The position numbers and the translations under genes were made by a program. Of a stretch of 64,000 nucleotides of DNA, positions 34,615-46,945 are shown piece by piece. The DNA is from Hofstenia miamia (taxonomy: Eukaryota > Xenacoelomorpha > Acoela). The stretch is from NCBI GenBank assembly GCA_004352715.1, contig SCFE01000067.1, positions 1,144,348-1,208,347 of the forward strand, in the 5' to 3' direction. The notes beneath the pieces were generated by a model. The model did no database searches, was not told where the DNA came from, and saw only the letters and a list, made by a program, of their open reading frames with translations. The stretch's first letter is position 1. Each line of letters starts with the position of its first letter.

Positions 34615-35320
34615 CTGATTGGGTCATGGGTCGTTGTTGGACTGGACAGATCGGATTGTGCTTCAAAAAAATTGAAACTGTTCCCACCTTCATATGCATA
34701 CTTGATTTCAAGCCCATTTCTGCCACTGAAGTGGGCAATGAAGATTAACTGATACATGAATCAGTCATCCCTCTTTTGCTCAAAATTCAAAATGATATTA
34801 ACAAGATTGTGAATGAGCAGAACATTCAATGAGTCAATACATCGATCACACATGCACATGTTTAGAAGATCTGAAAAGGTAAAAATTAAATAAATAACCC
34901 AACACAATGTCAAAATCCCTGACATTGCGCTTATAAAGACTACAATTTTTATAGAAAGCTACATGAAATACTAACAGAAAACATTGAAGTGACTAATGGA
35001 ACAAATTTCATTTCATATCAAGTGTGCTCCTGTCTATTTACCACGTAAGAAACTACCAAAGAGAATCTCTCAAAATCTTTGTCAATAGCTACATTAGAAG
35101 GCATTGATCAAAAGTATATTAACTATCTCATATCTATAAGTACTGTTCATCATGCAAACATCAGGAAACTGGTCATCACTTGAGAACAATATAATCACAA
35201 ACAATCTCATTTTGCATCCCATCATCAATTATCTACTGACCATCTCTTCATTTGCACCAACAACTTCGTATGAAACAACCTCCGCACAGTTGACCTAAGC
35301 ACAGCTTTTCCCTTTGCTTG
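34615..35320 (+). pseudogene. Possible eroded coding sequence, unidentified
   Basis: Base composition is less AT-rich than on either side. Plus-strand frames give protein-like stretches broken by stops (for example LISISTVHHANIRKLVIT near 35125 and VPTFICILDFKPIS near 34680). No catalytic motif or known domain is visible. It may be a decayed element protein. Low confidence. Confidence 0.25.
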
Positions 35321-36800
35321 CGTAAATTTGAATTAGAATTTTATCATAAGTTCACTTATGTCATCAGAAATAATATTATGTGTGCATTTTATAAACTGAG
35401 CCTAATGTGGCTACAATTTCAGTGTCCAATACATAATATTTTTATATAGGATTAGGCTATAACATCTTGTATTTATGCAAAGTAGTAAGTACTAATATTT
35501 TCTGACTGATTTGCGAAAGCTTTAACATAATTATTACATAGTGATTAGAAATAAAATAAATCATAAAATCCACAAATAGTGGTTCTCCCATGTAAACGAG
35601 TGCGTTAGTAACTTTGAACGTACATTAAGCACTAAAACGCATCTTTATATTCTTTGCAAGTCGTTAATTTCTTTAATTGTGCTTTACAGATGTGCGTTCT
35701 AAGATAATAACGCAATGTCTTAAGATATGAATTTATACTAAAGCATGATATTTTTGTAAAAAAAATTTTTGTTCTATTAATTAAATGCGAGATTGAATTT
35801 TATCATGAAAATGTTGAAGCATAATAGTAAATTAGTCTCCATTTTGCGATGTTCACAAAAATTGCTTTACTAAATATTACACTGCTGCTAAGTCTTTGCA
35901 AGTGCGTATAGTTCTTAAAAACTGCGTGTATATTTGGCATTAAAAGTTATTGACGCATTAGTCAACATGAGCTGGTAAAAAAGGCAACAGGAAATATCAA
36001 TATATCTATACTCAGGTTTCAGCTTAATATACTTAAAGTTCCTACAGAACTAACATACTTAGTGACTATCTTTATACCTTTGGTTCTGCATTTGTGTCCG
36101 TCCATAAAATGGCGGAACTGAGATAGAACAGAGAAAAAAGGTAGACATCATTGACATAAATCTTGATTATTTGTAAATACGTTATCTGTCAAAATATGAC
36201 ATTAGACATAACTGTTTAAAGTTTATAAGGGTTTATGAGGTCATTAATTACTTGATTTGCATGGTTTCCGATTACAGTGTATTAATGTAGATACCTCTTT
36301 ACATACATTTAAAAGCTTATAACTATTAAATATTAGTCTCTTGAGAAATAATGAAATAAATGTTTTTCTCTAAATTTTCACATTTTAAAAATAAGAATGT
36401 TCATTACAAAATTAATACTTGCGCCTATTGACAATTGTTAATAGACTAAAAGCCTAAAATTCCCCCAAAAAGGATGTGTGCATGTGTAAAATTTCTGTTG
36501 GTTTCTGGTTGCATATTTTTGCCACCTTAGAATCCCAAAAACGAGATATCTAAGGAAAAAATTATAAACTTGGCACAAGCCCTTGACTTGGTATAATTAT
36601 TCGAAACTTCAAAGTAATAGCGCATTATTCTTATTTAAATATTTGTAAATAGATTAGTTGTAACATAGATTGGACACTGAAATGGTAGCAATATTAAGCT
36701 CAGTTTACTAAATTTGCGTATAAAATTACCTATACTTCTATTAGAACCATCTAAAGTTTAATCTGATGATATAAATGAACTTATGACAACATTCTAACAC
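35321..36800. other. AT-rich DNA with a small CpG-containing patch
   Basis: Mostly featureless. 35580-36140 holds more CG dinucleotides than the surroundings, and a YY1/TISU-like ATGGCGG site occurs at about 36108-36116. No gene structure can be confirmed. Confidence 0.4.
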
Positions 36801-36866
36801 AAAGTTACACCCAGTGGCGCCATTTCAGAAAACTCTTAAGGGTGCCAAAATTATTACTTAATGTGT

Positions 36867-37652
36867 GTGCCTGAACCGTCCTAGAGAGTACCTCCTCGTG
36901 GTGGTTCCTGGAGAAACTAACCTCCCGTTATGAAAGGCGAAAGCCGATCAGAAGGGTGGTGCTGAGCTAACACTTGACGGGCGCGTCGCTTTGCGGAGTC
37001 CCGAACCAAGAGTGGACGTTAAACAACAGGGTAACGAAGGTGCTGCCATGTGTGCTTTGCACATGTGGGGGCGGTGATGATGATGTGAGACTGTCTGGTA
37101 GTTTTGTGGAACAGACGGCGACGTCTAAGCATTAAATTGCTGCCGTTGCCCAGAGTCATAGAGTGCGTCTATGAGGGCAGTTATATAGAGAATTCCTCTA
37201 TCTCTGGCCTCTAGATAGGCCTAGGCTAGCATTTGCTGAGCCCTACCTATGAAGGAGCTTTGCTTCATCATGGGTTTTTGGTTATGATCCGACATCTTTA
37301 ATTCAATCTTGGGGTGGAGATGATTAGACACTTAGTGCTTTGCACTCAAGTTTATTATCTCCAAATATTATTTTGGATCTTTATAACAGGCAGACAGTAA
37401 ATGCTCACGAGTCACCCAGTTAGTAGCCTTGGTTGGCGAAAGCTGGAGAGGCGCAATCCTCTCATGAAGCTCAGCCTTCGGCTTCACTCTCTGCTGATCA
37501 GACTCAACACAGATCAGCACTCTGCGTGCCAGGGGTCGCCAGAGGTCCAGCATGATTAAGCCGGCCCTAGCGGGCATACTTCCAGGGGAGGAGTCACGGA
37601 CTTGATCTGTTGACACGCACTCTTCAGTCTGTTGACTGGTAGAGTAACCCCG
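36867..37652. mobile_element. GC-rich, hairpin-rich retroposon-like unit with 11-bp direct repeats
   Basis: A 786-bp island near 50% GC in about 30% GC surroundings. It is flanked by ACTTAATGTGT on both sides (36856-36866 and 37653-37663), which looks like a target-site duplication of the length made by LINE machinery. Inside are many short hairpins with small loops, for example CCATGTGTGC-TTT-GCACATGTGG near 37048 and AGTGC-TTT-GCACT near 37338. There are no terminal inverted repeats, poly(A) tail or convincing ORF; the 100-codon minus frame at 37368-37670 is not persuasive. It could be a structured-RNA-derived retroposon or the untranslated part of a LINE. Confidence 0.5.
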
Positions 37653-37904
37653 ACTTAATGTGTACTGCATTAAACATCAAACAAATTTAATCCAGCAACT
37701 TTGTTGCTTTAGTGCAAACTGCGTTAAAATACGTCTACTAGACAGTAGGTATCCGTATATAACCAACTTGATTTTTATTAACAAAAATAAGATGTTTAAT
37801 ACAAAACACTAAATGAGAGGATATTGTTGAGACTTCTTTTGGACAAACATATTGAAAAAAATATCTAAGTTTATGTGGTTCAACTTTTATCATCTCCCAT
37901 GAAA

Positions 37905-39510
37905 CAACCATTATTGGCCCAACAATGGCTCACTGTTGGCACCCTTGGCCAACAATGGCCACTCATTTGCCATTCATTTGCCAATCATAACCAATAAAAA
38001 AATATTAAAATTCCACAATTTTACAGAGAAATTGTTTTATTATTATATATAACATAAGCATTACATTAAAGTTTGATTTCAATTTTCAAAAAGTATTATT
38101 TATCTGTGCCTCATATCCATGAATAGCCCGACAATGGCCCATTAATGGCATTGCTAGATTAATCTGTCATCTAGCGAACAAATATGAATTTAATACTTTA
38201 AAATTCTGACAGATCAAATTTAATATTCATAACAAATGAATTTCCTTAACCTTTCTTATTTGATAGCACAATTTAAATTCCAGCTCTTGTTTATATGAGC
38301 ACTTTATGAATTCAATTGCTTGTATGTAGCAAGGTGTTCCATCTTAAGTATAATATGCTATACACAGTTTCAACAGTATCCTTAACCAGGCGCGTATCGA
38401 GTTATTTCTTAAAGGGAAGGCCCAATTCTTATCACAGACATATAGGCCTAGGTAGTTTTTTACCCTCTTAACATAATTTCACGCTCGCCTGTGCATAAAT
38501 GATAAATAAACCAAAAGGACAGACGGAGTTAATAAGAATACATGAAATACTACTTTTTTGCACTTTATGTCAAACAAAACGACTGTTTATCAATATATCA
38601 ATCAGATCGTATGGGAATGACTTGAAATTGGCCTGCCCAAAGAGGGGCAGGCGCAAGGCCTCCCTAAATACGCCCCTGTCCTTAAGTCAATCAAATTATT
38701 GCAAGTTGCGAATTACAAACCATAATGTAACATTGGCCATAATCAGTAAATTGCTGGTGGGAAACATGTAATACTTGTGACCACTGATGCCATCAGTGGC
38801 CCATTTGTGGGACTATTGGCGGCATCCGTTGCAACCTTAGTAATCAATAATCAATAAAGAGATGCTTGCAAATAAAAGTCACTTCATTATTTTGATTGCT
38901 AGTTCCTTTTAATATAATAAAAGGAAATGCGAAAAGATATTTTGAAATTTTTATTTTGTAGAAAATTATGATATACCTGCTAAGCGTATTTTAAAAATAA
39001 TTTATTCCTAAATATTTGGACACTTTGAAATTAAGAGTTATATAAAAAAGCTACACTTCAGCAGAAGAGATTTTTCACGACTTAACATAGTATTATTTCA
39101 AAAGTGTACTTAATTTTAAAATTAAAATTCTTTGGTAAATTTGGCAGATTTTTATGCTTATTGTTATCATTTATAAACAAAACTTTTTTTCAAATTTTTA
39201 ACAAATATTAGTATTAAATATGAATGACACGATCCCTAAGGTATCGTATTGTCCTTTGTTGGGCTTGTGTTTGTTTAGAACAGTAATGTTTGAACTGCTT
39301 AGCAATATAAGCTTGTTTTCTAAATCTAAAATTTAATGCTATATTATCAAAACCTACTGATTGCCATCAATGGCCCATTAATATAGGCCTTTCTTGGCTC
39401 ACCAATGGCCCAGTATGGATTAAGGTTGGCAAACATTGTTGGGCCAGCGGCCATTTACCACCAATGGCCAATAATGGCCCATTAATGGACCAACAATGGA
39501 ATGTTCAAAT
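37905..39510. mobile_element. Repeat element with TGGCC/AATGGCC subterminal repeats
   Basis: Dense short repeats of the type CCAATAATGGCC, CCCATTAATGG and GGCCCAACAATGG sit at both ends (37905-37985 and 39355-39500), largely in opposite orientation, with scattered units at 38125-38150 and 38785-38825. The interior near 39257-39320 matches, inverted, the interior of the repeat at 9885-9938. No transposase is seen. This fits a non-autonomous DNA transposon with subterminal repeats. Confidence 0.55.
38387..38678. mobile_element. hAT-type MITE, 292 bp
   Basis: The ends are CAGGCGCGTAT and, inverted, CAGGGGCGTATTTAG, flanked by 8-bp direct repeats TCCTTAAC (38379-38386) and TCCTTAAG (38679-38686) with one mismatch. 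An 8-bp duplication with CAGG...-type ends is the hAT signature. It is non-coding and lies inside the TGGCC-repeat element, so it is younger than that element. Confidence 0.8.
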
Positions 39511-39762
39511 TATTATGCTGTTGTAGATTCTTTTTAAATTATCTGGTTGACTCTCAAGTGCATACCAGGTTCATAAATTCGTGTTGTGCACATGCACAGT
39601 ATGAGCTTGTCTGATTTACTGCTACTATTTGCGTCAACCACTAAAATAGCATAAAACTCTACCCACTCATGCATGGAATTATTCTCTTCCTTTTTACATT
39701 TTTGATATTTTGACTTTTGTGTCTAGATTTCGAGAGACCATGGCCTCCTTTTGCATCCTAAA

Positions 39763-39765
<3 letters not shown>

Positions 39766-39796
<31 letters not shown>

Positions 39797-40040
39797 NNNN
39801 NNNNNNNNNNNNNNNNNNNNNNNNNNNNNNNNNNNNNNNNNNNNNNNNNNNNNNNNNNNNNNNNNNNNNNNNNNNNNNNNNNNNNNNNNNNNNNNNNNNN
39901 NNNNNNNNNNNNNNNNNNNNNNNNNNNNNNNNNNNNNNNNNNNNNNNNNNNNNNNNNNNNNNNNNNNNNNNNNNNNNNNNNNNNNNNNNNNNNNNNNNNN
40001 NNNNNNNNNNNNNNNNNNNNNNNNNNNNNNTATATATATA
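39766..40040. repeat. (AT)n microsatellite interrupted by a 234-N gap
   Basis: TA dinucleotides at 39766-39796 and 40031-40040 flank Ns at 39797-40030, so the gap lies in low-complexity DNA. Apparent ORFs across it are artefacts. Confidence 0.95.
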
Positions 40041-40329
40041 AAGGTGGGAAACGACCCAAGCCAGTTCATCTAACAATGACTTGGGACACAATTTGCTTAA
40101 AGAAAAATTACTACATAGTATAATACGCACAAAAACATTTAAAATAATAGCATGAATAACAATAAAAGTTTAATAAAAATAGTAAAAATAATTAAAATCC
40201 AATAGTTTTTAAGAAGAAATTTAAATGGTTTACTTCCTAAGTTGTTCTTAAAAATCTGTCTAACTTTTTAATCGACCAATTTCCTACCATTATGACTATT
40301 TGCATCAGCTTATTATTTTCATTTGGTGT

Positions 40330-40980
40330 TTCTTCTTCTGAAACAGATTGAGAGTAAAAGATTTTCTTGGTACTTTGAAGAGAGTATGGTTGAATAGGCA
40401 GACATTTATTTTTATAGTAGTGGTGGGCGGTTTCACAAGTTGTTCCCCACCTTTAGTTTCTGGTGCCTGGATGAAAAATATAGATGTCTATTGTTGTATC
40501 AGTAGTTTGTTATGTATGCTGATAAGGGAGAGATGATTGAATGGGGTTTCGAGCTTGATTGCATTTGAGTAAGCTACTTTTTGATACATGATCTAAATGT
40601 AACTTTTTTGCTTTCCACTTTATAGTGGGGAGATTGATATTGTAGTGTCAAACAAGATCCAAATTTTTTGTTTCACTGGTACAGAGATTATGGTGACCTC
40701 GAACTTACATTTTTTTGATAACTTAATTCTCGTTTTTCATGGAAAAGGGAGTTTTAATTTATCAATGTGTACAATAAAATATTCATCAATTAGAAATCAT
40801 TCAGTTCTATGGAGTGGTTTTCGAAATTGGCAAAACTTTATGGAAAATAGGAGATTGTATCTTTGTAAAACATCAAGGACAGCATCATCAATATGTGGTG
40901 CATCACATTTTTCCACAGCATTCAAGCCAAGAAATTGTTCTTCTGCCACAGTTCATTCACTGAATGAATAGTAACACTAA
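40330..40980 (-). pseudogene. Possible eroded coding sequence on the minus strand
   Basis: The minus strand reads in long protein-like pieces with few stops (EEQFLGLNAVEKCDAPHI near 40910, then DEYFIVHIDKLKLPFP, then KKCKFEVTIISVPVKQ near 40700). No domain is recognised. The plus-strand ORF at 40645-40971 is probably its shadow. 40041-40330 and 40981-41950 hold nothing clear. Confidence 0.3.
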
Positions 40981-41952
40981 ACTGGCCAGTGAAAATTGTC
41001 TGCAGTTTTTTACAAAGGATAGTAAAATAACAGGGAGTCACAATACACCCTTGTCTATTAGCACCGGAACTATAACACTATAATCGGTGCCACTGCAAGA
41101 AGCTCTCCACAAATGGTTTGGTCAATATCGTTTACAACAATTTTAAATTTAATCCTTGTAATGTAAGAGGAATAGATTTTATTGAAGGATATATTTTGTG
41201 TCTATTTTCTCGCCCCAATTTGAATCGTTATTAGCTGATTTGTAAATTTATGCTCATATGTAGATGTAATTTTATGATGATTTTGAAATATACTACATCT
41301 ATTATCAAAAAGTTTTCTAAAAACAAGAGTTATGGAAAGTAAATGGTTTCTTTTATGTTATATTTTGAAGTTCATTAGTACAAATAGAATTTGTACAGCT
41401 GCCAAAACAATCTATTGATTTTGAGGCAGGGCAGGTGCACGTAATTCAATCTAAGCAAACCTCAAGATTGGTCAATTTTTTGGTCGAAATTCTATTGATT
41501 TTTCTCAAAATATTTGAAAACACAGTTAAAACCATAAGCAATTTGTTAAATTTGTAAACTGAAAATCAGCTAAGTCACCAGCTTAGGATGTCTTTGAGGC
41601 AATACAATAGAATTTATCATTGGGCCTATATTCATAAAATATGAATGAAATATGCAGATGTAAATCGAGTTTCAAAAATTGTTACTACAAAACAATATTT
41701 TAGTACCCAGAAATAAATTTTATATACATATAATATTTTACATCCTCTTTTGAAATCTTTATTAGCTAATTGCACTCGATTGAGAAATTTTTAGCACACT
41801 ATTCTTATTATGTAGATTTTGTCAAACTCTTTTCCGGTGTATTGGTGTAGGTTGGACGAATTAACAATAAAATAATTTCGATTTTTTTAGAATTCTTGTT
41901 GCCATGCTTAGAACATGAGTGGGGGTGGGGTGGATTAAGAACTGTTCAAAAC

Positions 41953-43374
41953 TAGGGATAGCATCCGGATAGTGAATTGAATATACCGGATGCAGGATAA
42001 TATACTATTCAATTATCACTATGGCAACCAGAAATATGACTTTAAAAAAAACAAAATGTAACCATATTTTTATTAAAAAATATTATGGAATTTAGTTAAA
42101 TATGTCCAAAATATGACCATCCATTAGTTCAAATTTATCCATTTAAGAAATATAAAAAGTTTTTTCTATTACTGAGAACAAGATATAAACCAAATACCAA
42201 AATTCTTACACAATAACAAGTAAATTTTTTAAAGCGACTGCTTCACTAATTTATAATAACAACACATAAATTTCCATATATTATTGTGGTTAAGATCTCT
42301 GTTATAGGCTAATAGTTTTCTCAGCATAGACAAACATCTCTTAACTGCTTGACATTTTCGTAACTTGGCATACGATTCCGATTAAGTGGCCATGCCCTTT
42401 CTTTCTAAACATGACTTCAAATAGGCGATTATTTCACAGGTATCATTTCCAGGATCAAGAGTGGGAGTTATAACAACATCTTTTTGAATTTCAACTCTCA
42501 AATATTGAATAGCTTTGATATTTTATGATAGCAGCCTCAATTGAAGCAATTAGATTGTCAACCCTCATATATTTTGGCAGAATACGTATGGCAACACGTT
42601 TGCCTTGCAAAATAAATGAAATAATAATGTATGTAGTTCTTTTAATACTTTTTTGATGCCAGCATACATGACAGTCCTAGAAACGCTTGACCACAGATCG
42701 GTTCGGATCAACAATTAGTTAGCAATTAAACTTCTCGGGGTTAGGCCAAGAAGTACATTAATTGAAATTGAATTAATATAAATATACATATTTTAGTTCA
42801 AATAATTTAAAGCAGTCACAATCCAGCATTAATTTTCAAGTTTTTTCTTAATTTAATGAAACTATGTCAAAATATTACTTTTATGATATTTCAGCACCAC
42901 ATATTACCGTATTTTTCAAAAAACAAAAATATGACTTTTTATGACTTCATAACTTCCTATTTGACTGCACTCCAGGTTTGAAAACCATCTAATTTTAAGC
43001 ATACTGCAAAATAGACCAACAGAAAAAATATGAATTTTATGATTTTTGGTTGCTCTGATTATTAATAAAGAACATTCCCATTTCTCAATAAATATCAACC
43101 TCTTGCAAATGAAAATAAATAAATATTAAATAAACTACGTCCTGATGTGTCCAAAAACTTGTTTTGTTGCATGACAACTTTCATATCAAGGGAAAAATAT
43201 AGGCTTTTCCTCAAAAATTCCATTTTTAAATCAAGTTTTATCTCAGAATATAATATCCGGTAAAATCCGGTAAACAAGTTAAAATTTACCGGATACCGGA
43301 TATTCAGATCCGGTTGTGTAATTGCCGATTTTACCGGATTCCGTATCCGGATACCAGATTCCGGCACATCTCTA
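41953..43374. mobile_element. hAT (Ac-like) element with ATCCGG subterminal repeats
   Basis: The left end TAGGGATAGC and the inverted right end TAGAGATGTGCCGG resemble Ac-type hAT ends. The 8-bp flanks are TTCAAAAC (41945-41952) and CTTAAAAC (43375-43382), six of eight matching. Repeated ATCCGG/CCGGAT hexamers occur near both ends, about eight of them at 43254-43370, as expected for transposase binding sites. A short minus-strand coding-like piece (IQKDVVITPTLDPGND, near 42470) may be a remnant of its own protein. No complete transposase is present. Confidence 0.65.
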
Positions 43375-45879
43375 CTTAAAACAATGTTCTAAATATGTGT
43401 TTTAGTGATTTTCTTTCCAATTAGTAAAGAATTTTTGCGAACGCTTCGAAAGTAGTTTTTAGGATTCGTCGAATCAGGGTTTGATAAACAACTTTCTAAG
43501 GAAAAATATCATTTTCTTACCTGCATGAAAAGAAAAATGAATGTTGATAAGTTTATCATAATTCAATGCTTGCTGCTATAGCTGTTTTCAGTCAAATAGT
43601 ATCTTGAAGGGATTTGATCTAATAACAAAAAACATTGCTTTAGGCGCCTAAAACGCTTTTTAAAATTCTTCCAACACTGTCTTTTTAGATTCTGAAGCAG
43701 CATATGGAAAGAAACTGAAATAATTGCGCGTTTTCAAGCAAATTAAAGAAGAGATTAACATGTATATTAAAACTATCCCAGTCATTCTGTGATGATCTCT
43801 AATGTTAATGCAAACATTGTTATACTGTATACTACCTCACTAATTCTTCTATTTCTTTTTCCACTTTAATTCGCTACCTGGCGCTGTCCTCGCTTAAGCG
43901 TCCTAAACGAGGCTCACCCAGTTTTTCTGTAGAAAACAAAATATTTCAGGGCCGTAATTGTTCTTATGAATATTAGACGGACTCTTTGTCTGAACTCTGG
44001 TTATCGAAAGCACTTGAATATCTACAAAAATCAGTTTTTCATGAAAAAATCATATTTACATGTACTACAGACACAAGAATAACTTTTAGTACTAATCTTA
44101 TCATTGCATGAGAGTCCCCAACCCCATAGATGTCCTCATGCAAAAGCTAAGATAAACTTGCTCAAAAATATAGAAAAATCGATTTGGTAGTGAAAGGTAG
44201 CGTTAGTAGAAATANNNNNNNNNNNNNNNNNNNNNTCATGAAAAAATCATATTTACATGTACTACAGACACAAGAATAACTTTTAGTACTAATCTTATCA
44301 TTGCATGAGAGTCCCCAACCCCATAGATGTCCTCATGCAAAAGCTAAGATAAACTTGCTCAAAAATATAGAAAAATCGATTTGGTAGTGAAAGGTAGCGT
44401 TAGTAGAAATAATGTTAAATTTTTCAACTTCATCAAAGCAATCAACATATGTAAATGGCAGTGTTGTGATACATTCATATATACTACTAGCATTGGTGAA
44501 GCAAGAATTGCTTGAGAGAGCTATGTAGAGAAAATATCAGGAGGCATAACTGTATTAAATTCACACCTGCTGACACGAGAGAGATATTGACATACTAATT
44601 GTGAAAAATTGATAACTGGAGAAAACTAGAACCAAGGAAATAATATTAGAAGTAGCTAACTGGTTTTTAGTATTATTATTAGTATTAGTAGTAAATAGAC
44701 TTCAACTATGGCATTTCGCTTAAATTATCAATAAAGTTCGGCCAGAAGTATCAACTCCAACCTCTTCGCTCATGATGGTTTTAAAAAGTTTTTTGTTCGC
44801 CCTAGTGATTAGTCATTTTATTAGATTGGTAGCACATTCGCGATGCCAAACTCTTGTTGATGTTATAATAATTATATATTTAATTGCAAACTTTTCCATT
44901 CTCCTACTGATACGGATGAAAAGTCCTCATGGAAAGTTGCCATTCCACGCAGTGATGTATCTTTAAATTTTTTTACAGCAAAATTTATATTTAAAGGAAA
45001 AGGTAAAAAATTAAAAGATCTCTTTGAGGGATCACACTATTTTGAAAGGATAAAAAACTATATTGTAAAACATGCGAATTAGAATTTACATATCTAATAG
45101 AACAAATATTGCAATAAAAGCTTGAGGTTTTCTTTTATAATCTATTATGCCGATTTTGTGTAAAGATATTGCCCTAAAATACATCCAATTTATGAATTCA
45201 CAAAGTGAACAATAAGATGTGAGATGTTGTTAAATGTGCTAGCTCAAAAAATAATTACGAAATATTGATAATGAGAAGGATCTTTTGGTTGTAATAGATG
45301 ATGGAAAAATTGTTAACACAAAAAGTCCACTTTTATGATTCTGTCATAGTGTGTATGTGAAATTGCACTAATTTCTCTTAAAACTGTACGCAAAATCACC
45401 TAATGCTAAATGGGTTGGGCATAGTAGGTGTTTGGATGGCTGAAAGCTAAGCTAAATTCAACCTTGCTAGGTCTTGTATGAGTCAACTATTTCCTGTAAA
45501 AAATACACAATTTTTACAGGAAACTTTAAAGGATTTCCTTTAAAAGGATTCGCATTAAAAGCAAGGAAAATTTACAGAATCCTTTAAATATTTCTTAAAA
45601 GTAAAATAGAAATGGACATCACTGATTCAAGGCATATTTGAAAAAGTTATCACAAAATACATGATGCTATGTAAATGTCACTGTCCTTTAAGATATAACA
45701 CTGTAAAGAGGAAATGCTGTGAAAGACCTAGGCATCCACCATCTATTTTCAACCTTCCTGTTAGCATGAAAAAGCAAAATCCAAAAAATTCGAAGAAACC
45801 TGTTACTGTATAATTTACAATAAACTTCGACAACAACGAATTACTCTTAATGGTAAATTATTACTGACGGAGGCATTCA
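43375..45879. other. Intergenic DNA with a gap-flanking duplication
   Basis: Positions 44039-44214 and 44236-44411 are the same 176 bases on either side of 21 Ns (44215-44235), which looks like unmerged contig ends. The short ORF at 44772-44966 is hydrophobic but has no recognised match. The rest is featureless AT-rich DNA. Confidence 0.75.
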
Positions 45880-46311
45880 CACGGAACAGTTCTTTGTCCC
45901 ATTGTATTTGTAATCTAACTTAATGACATAACACAACAGAAAAAAAAAATCAATATGCAGATGATACCTGTCTTATAAGTTCTGATAAAAATGCCTTTAA
46001 TGCAGCTACAAATCTCCAAAATGACATTGAAAATTTAACAAATTATTTTTCAAATAATCACCTGAAAGTATATATTGAAAAAGCACCATTTATGTTTTCT
46101 CCTAAGATATATTTAATATAAATCAGGTACCAATAAAGCAAAGCGATCGAGTCTAATAACTATTTAATTGCTGAAATTGACAATGATTCAAATTTGGAAC
46201 AATTCTTAATGACTAAAATTAAAAAAGTGGCTTCTAGAGTTAGGTATCTTTATCATCTTCGAAATAATTCAAGTACATACTACAAACAATTAATAAATGC
46301 CCATATTATAT
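45880..46311 (+). pseudogene. LINE reverse transcriptase fragment with YADD box
   Basis: The plus strand reads HGTVLCPIVFVI, LNDIT and then YADDTCLISS, followed by NLTNYFSNNHLKV and an eroded C-terminal part ending AHIISV. These are RT motifs B to E of Jockey/CR1-like non-LTR elements. Stops and frameshifts occur at about 45915 and 46110. It is cut exactly at 46312 by the left end of a hAT-type element. Confidence 0.75.
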
Positions 46312-46474
46312 CAGTGGTGTAGTGGAGGGCGGCTGAGCCCCCCTTGTTAAAAATTATTTGGGGCGCAGCCCCTAAAGCATGAAAGGATCAAATGCTAAAT
46401 TCACTTGTTGAATTCATATAAATATCAATAAATTTTCCTATTTTAAGGTAAGCCTGTATGTAACATTAACACTC

Positions 46475-46945
46475 TCAGGATGGATGAGGAATTTCAACTA
46501 AGCTGTCAAAGGCTTTACTTATGTCAAGAAATGCAGCGCAACTACAGATGTTCTTATTTAGATGATACCGTATGCTTTCAGTTAATGATAATAGAGCATC
46601 ACAGGTGCTGTGACCTTTGAGGAAACCAAACTGATATTTTGACAAAATGTCGAATTCCTTAAGGTAGTTATTTATTGGACTACATAGTAGTTTCTCAAAT
46701 AATTTGGATATCGGACTAATGATAGAATTTGGCCGATAATTTAGGAAGTTTGTTGGGTCACCCTTCTTGAAAATAGACATAATGTCAGCAACTTCTAGAC
46801 ACTGAGGATAAATAGACTGAGAAATTGCGAAGTTAAATACAAAGAGCAAGTGTTCAGAGAATATTTTGATGTACTTCTTGATAATGAATATTGGGATGCC
46901 ACTGCCACCTGTTGAGACATTATGGAGGTGACACTTTTCAATTTT
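46475..46945 (-). pseudogene. LINE reverse transcriptase N-terminal fragment
   Basis: The minus strand reads STGGSGIPIFIIKKY, then IMSIFKKGDPTNFLNYRP, ISKLFEKLL, YQFGFLKGHST and the motif A block FLDISKAFDSL. These are RT motifs 0 to A of a Jockey/CR1-like non-LTR element. Homology stops right after motif A at about 46500 and also upstream of 46945, so both ends are truncated. It lies inside the hAT-type element and has the opposite orientation to the RT piece at 45880-46311. Confidence 0.85.

Noticed and set aside
36811-36850. CAGTGGCGCCATTTC as a hAT left end
   Set aside because: I found no matching inverted partner or 8-bp duplication, so it may be chance.
37368-37670. 100-codon minus-strand ORF as a gene
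   Set aside because: It lies in the GC-rich hairpin island, shows no domain, and its open frame is easily explained by the higher GC content.
38499-38771. 90-codon plus-strand ORF
   Set aside because: It starts inside the hAT MITE and runs out of it; no protein-like features.
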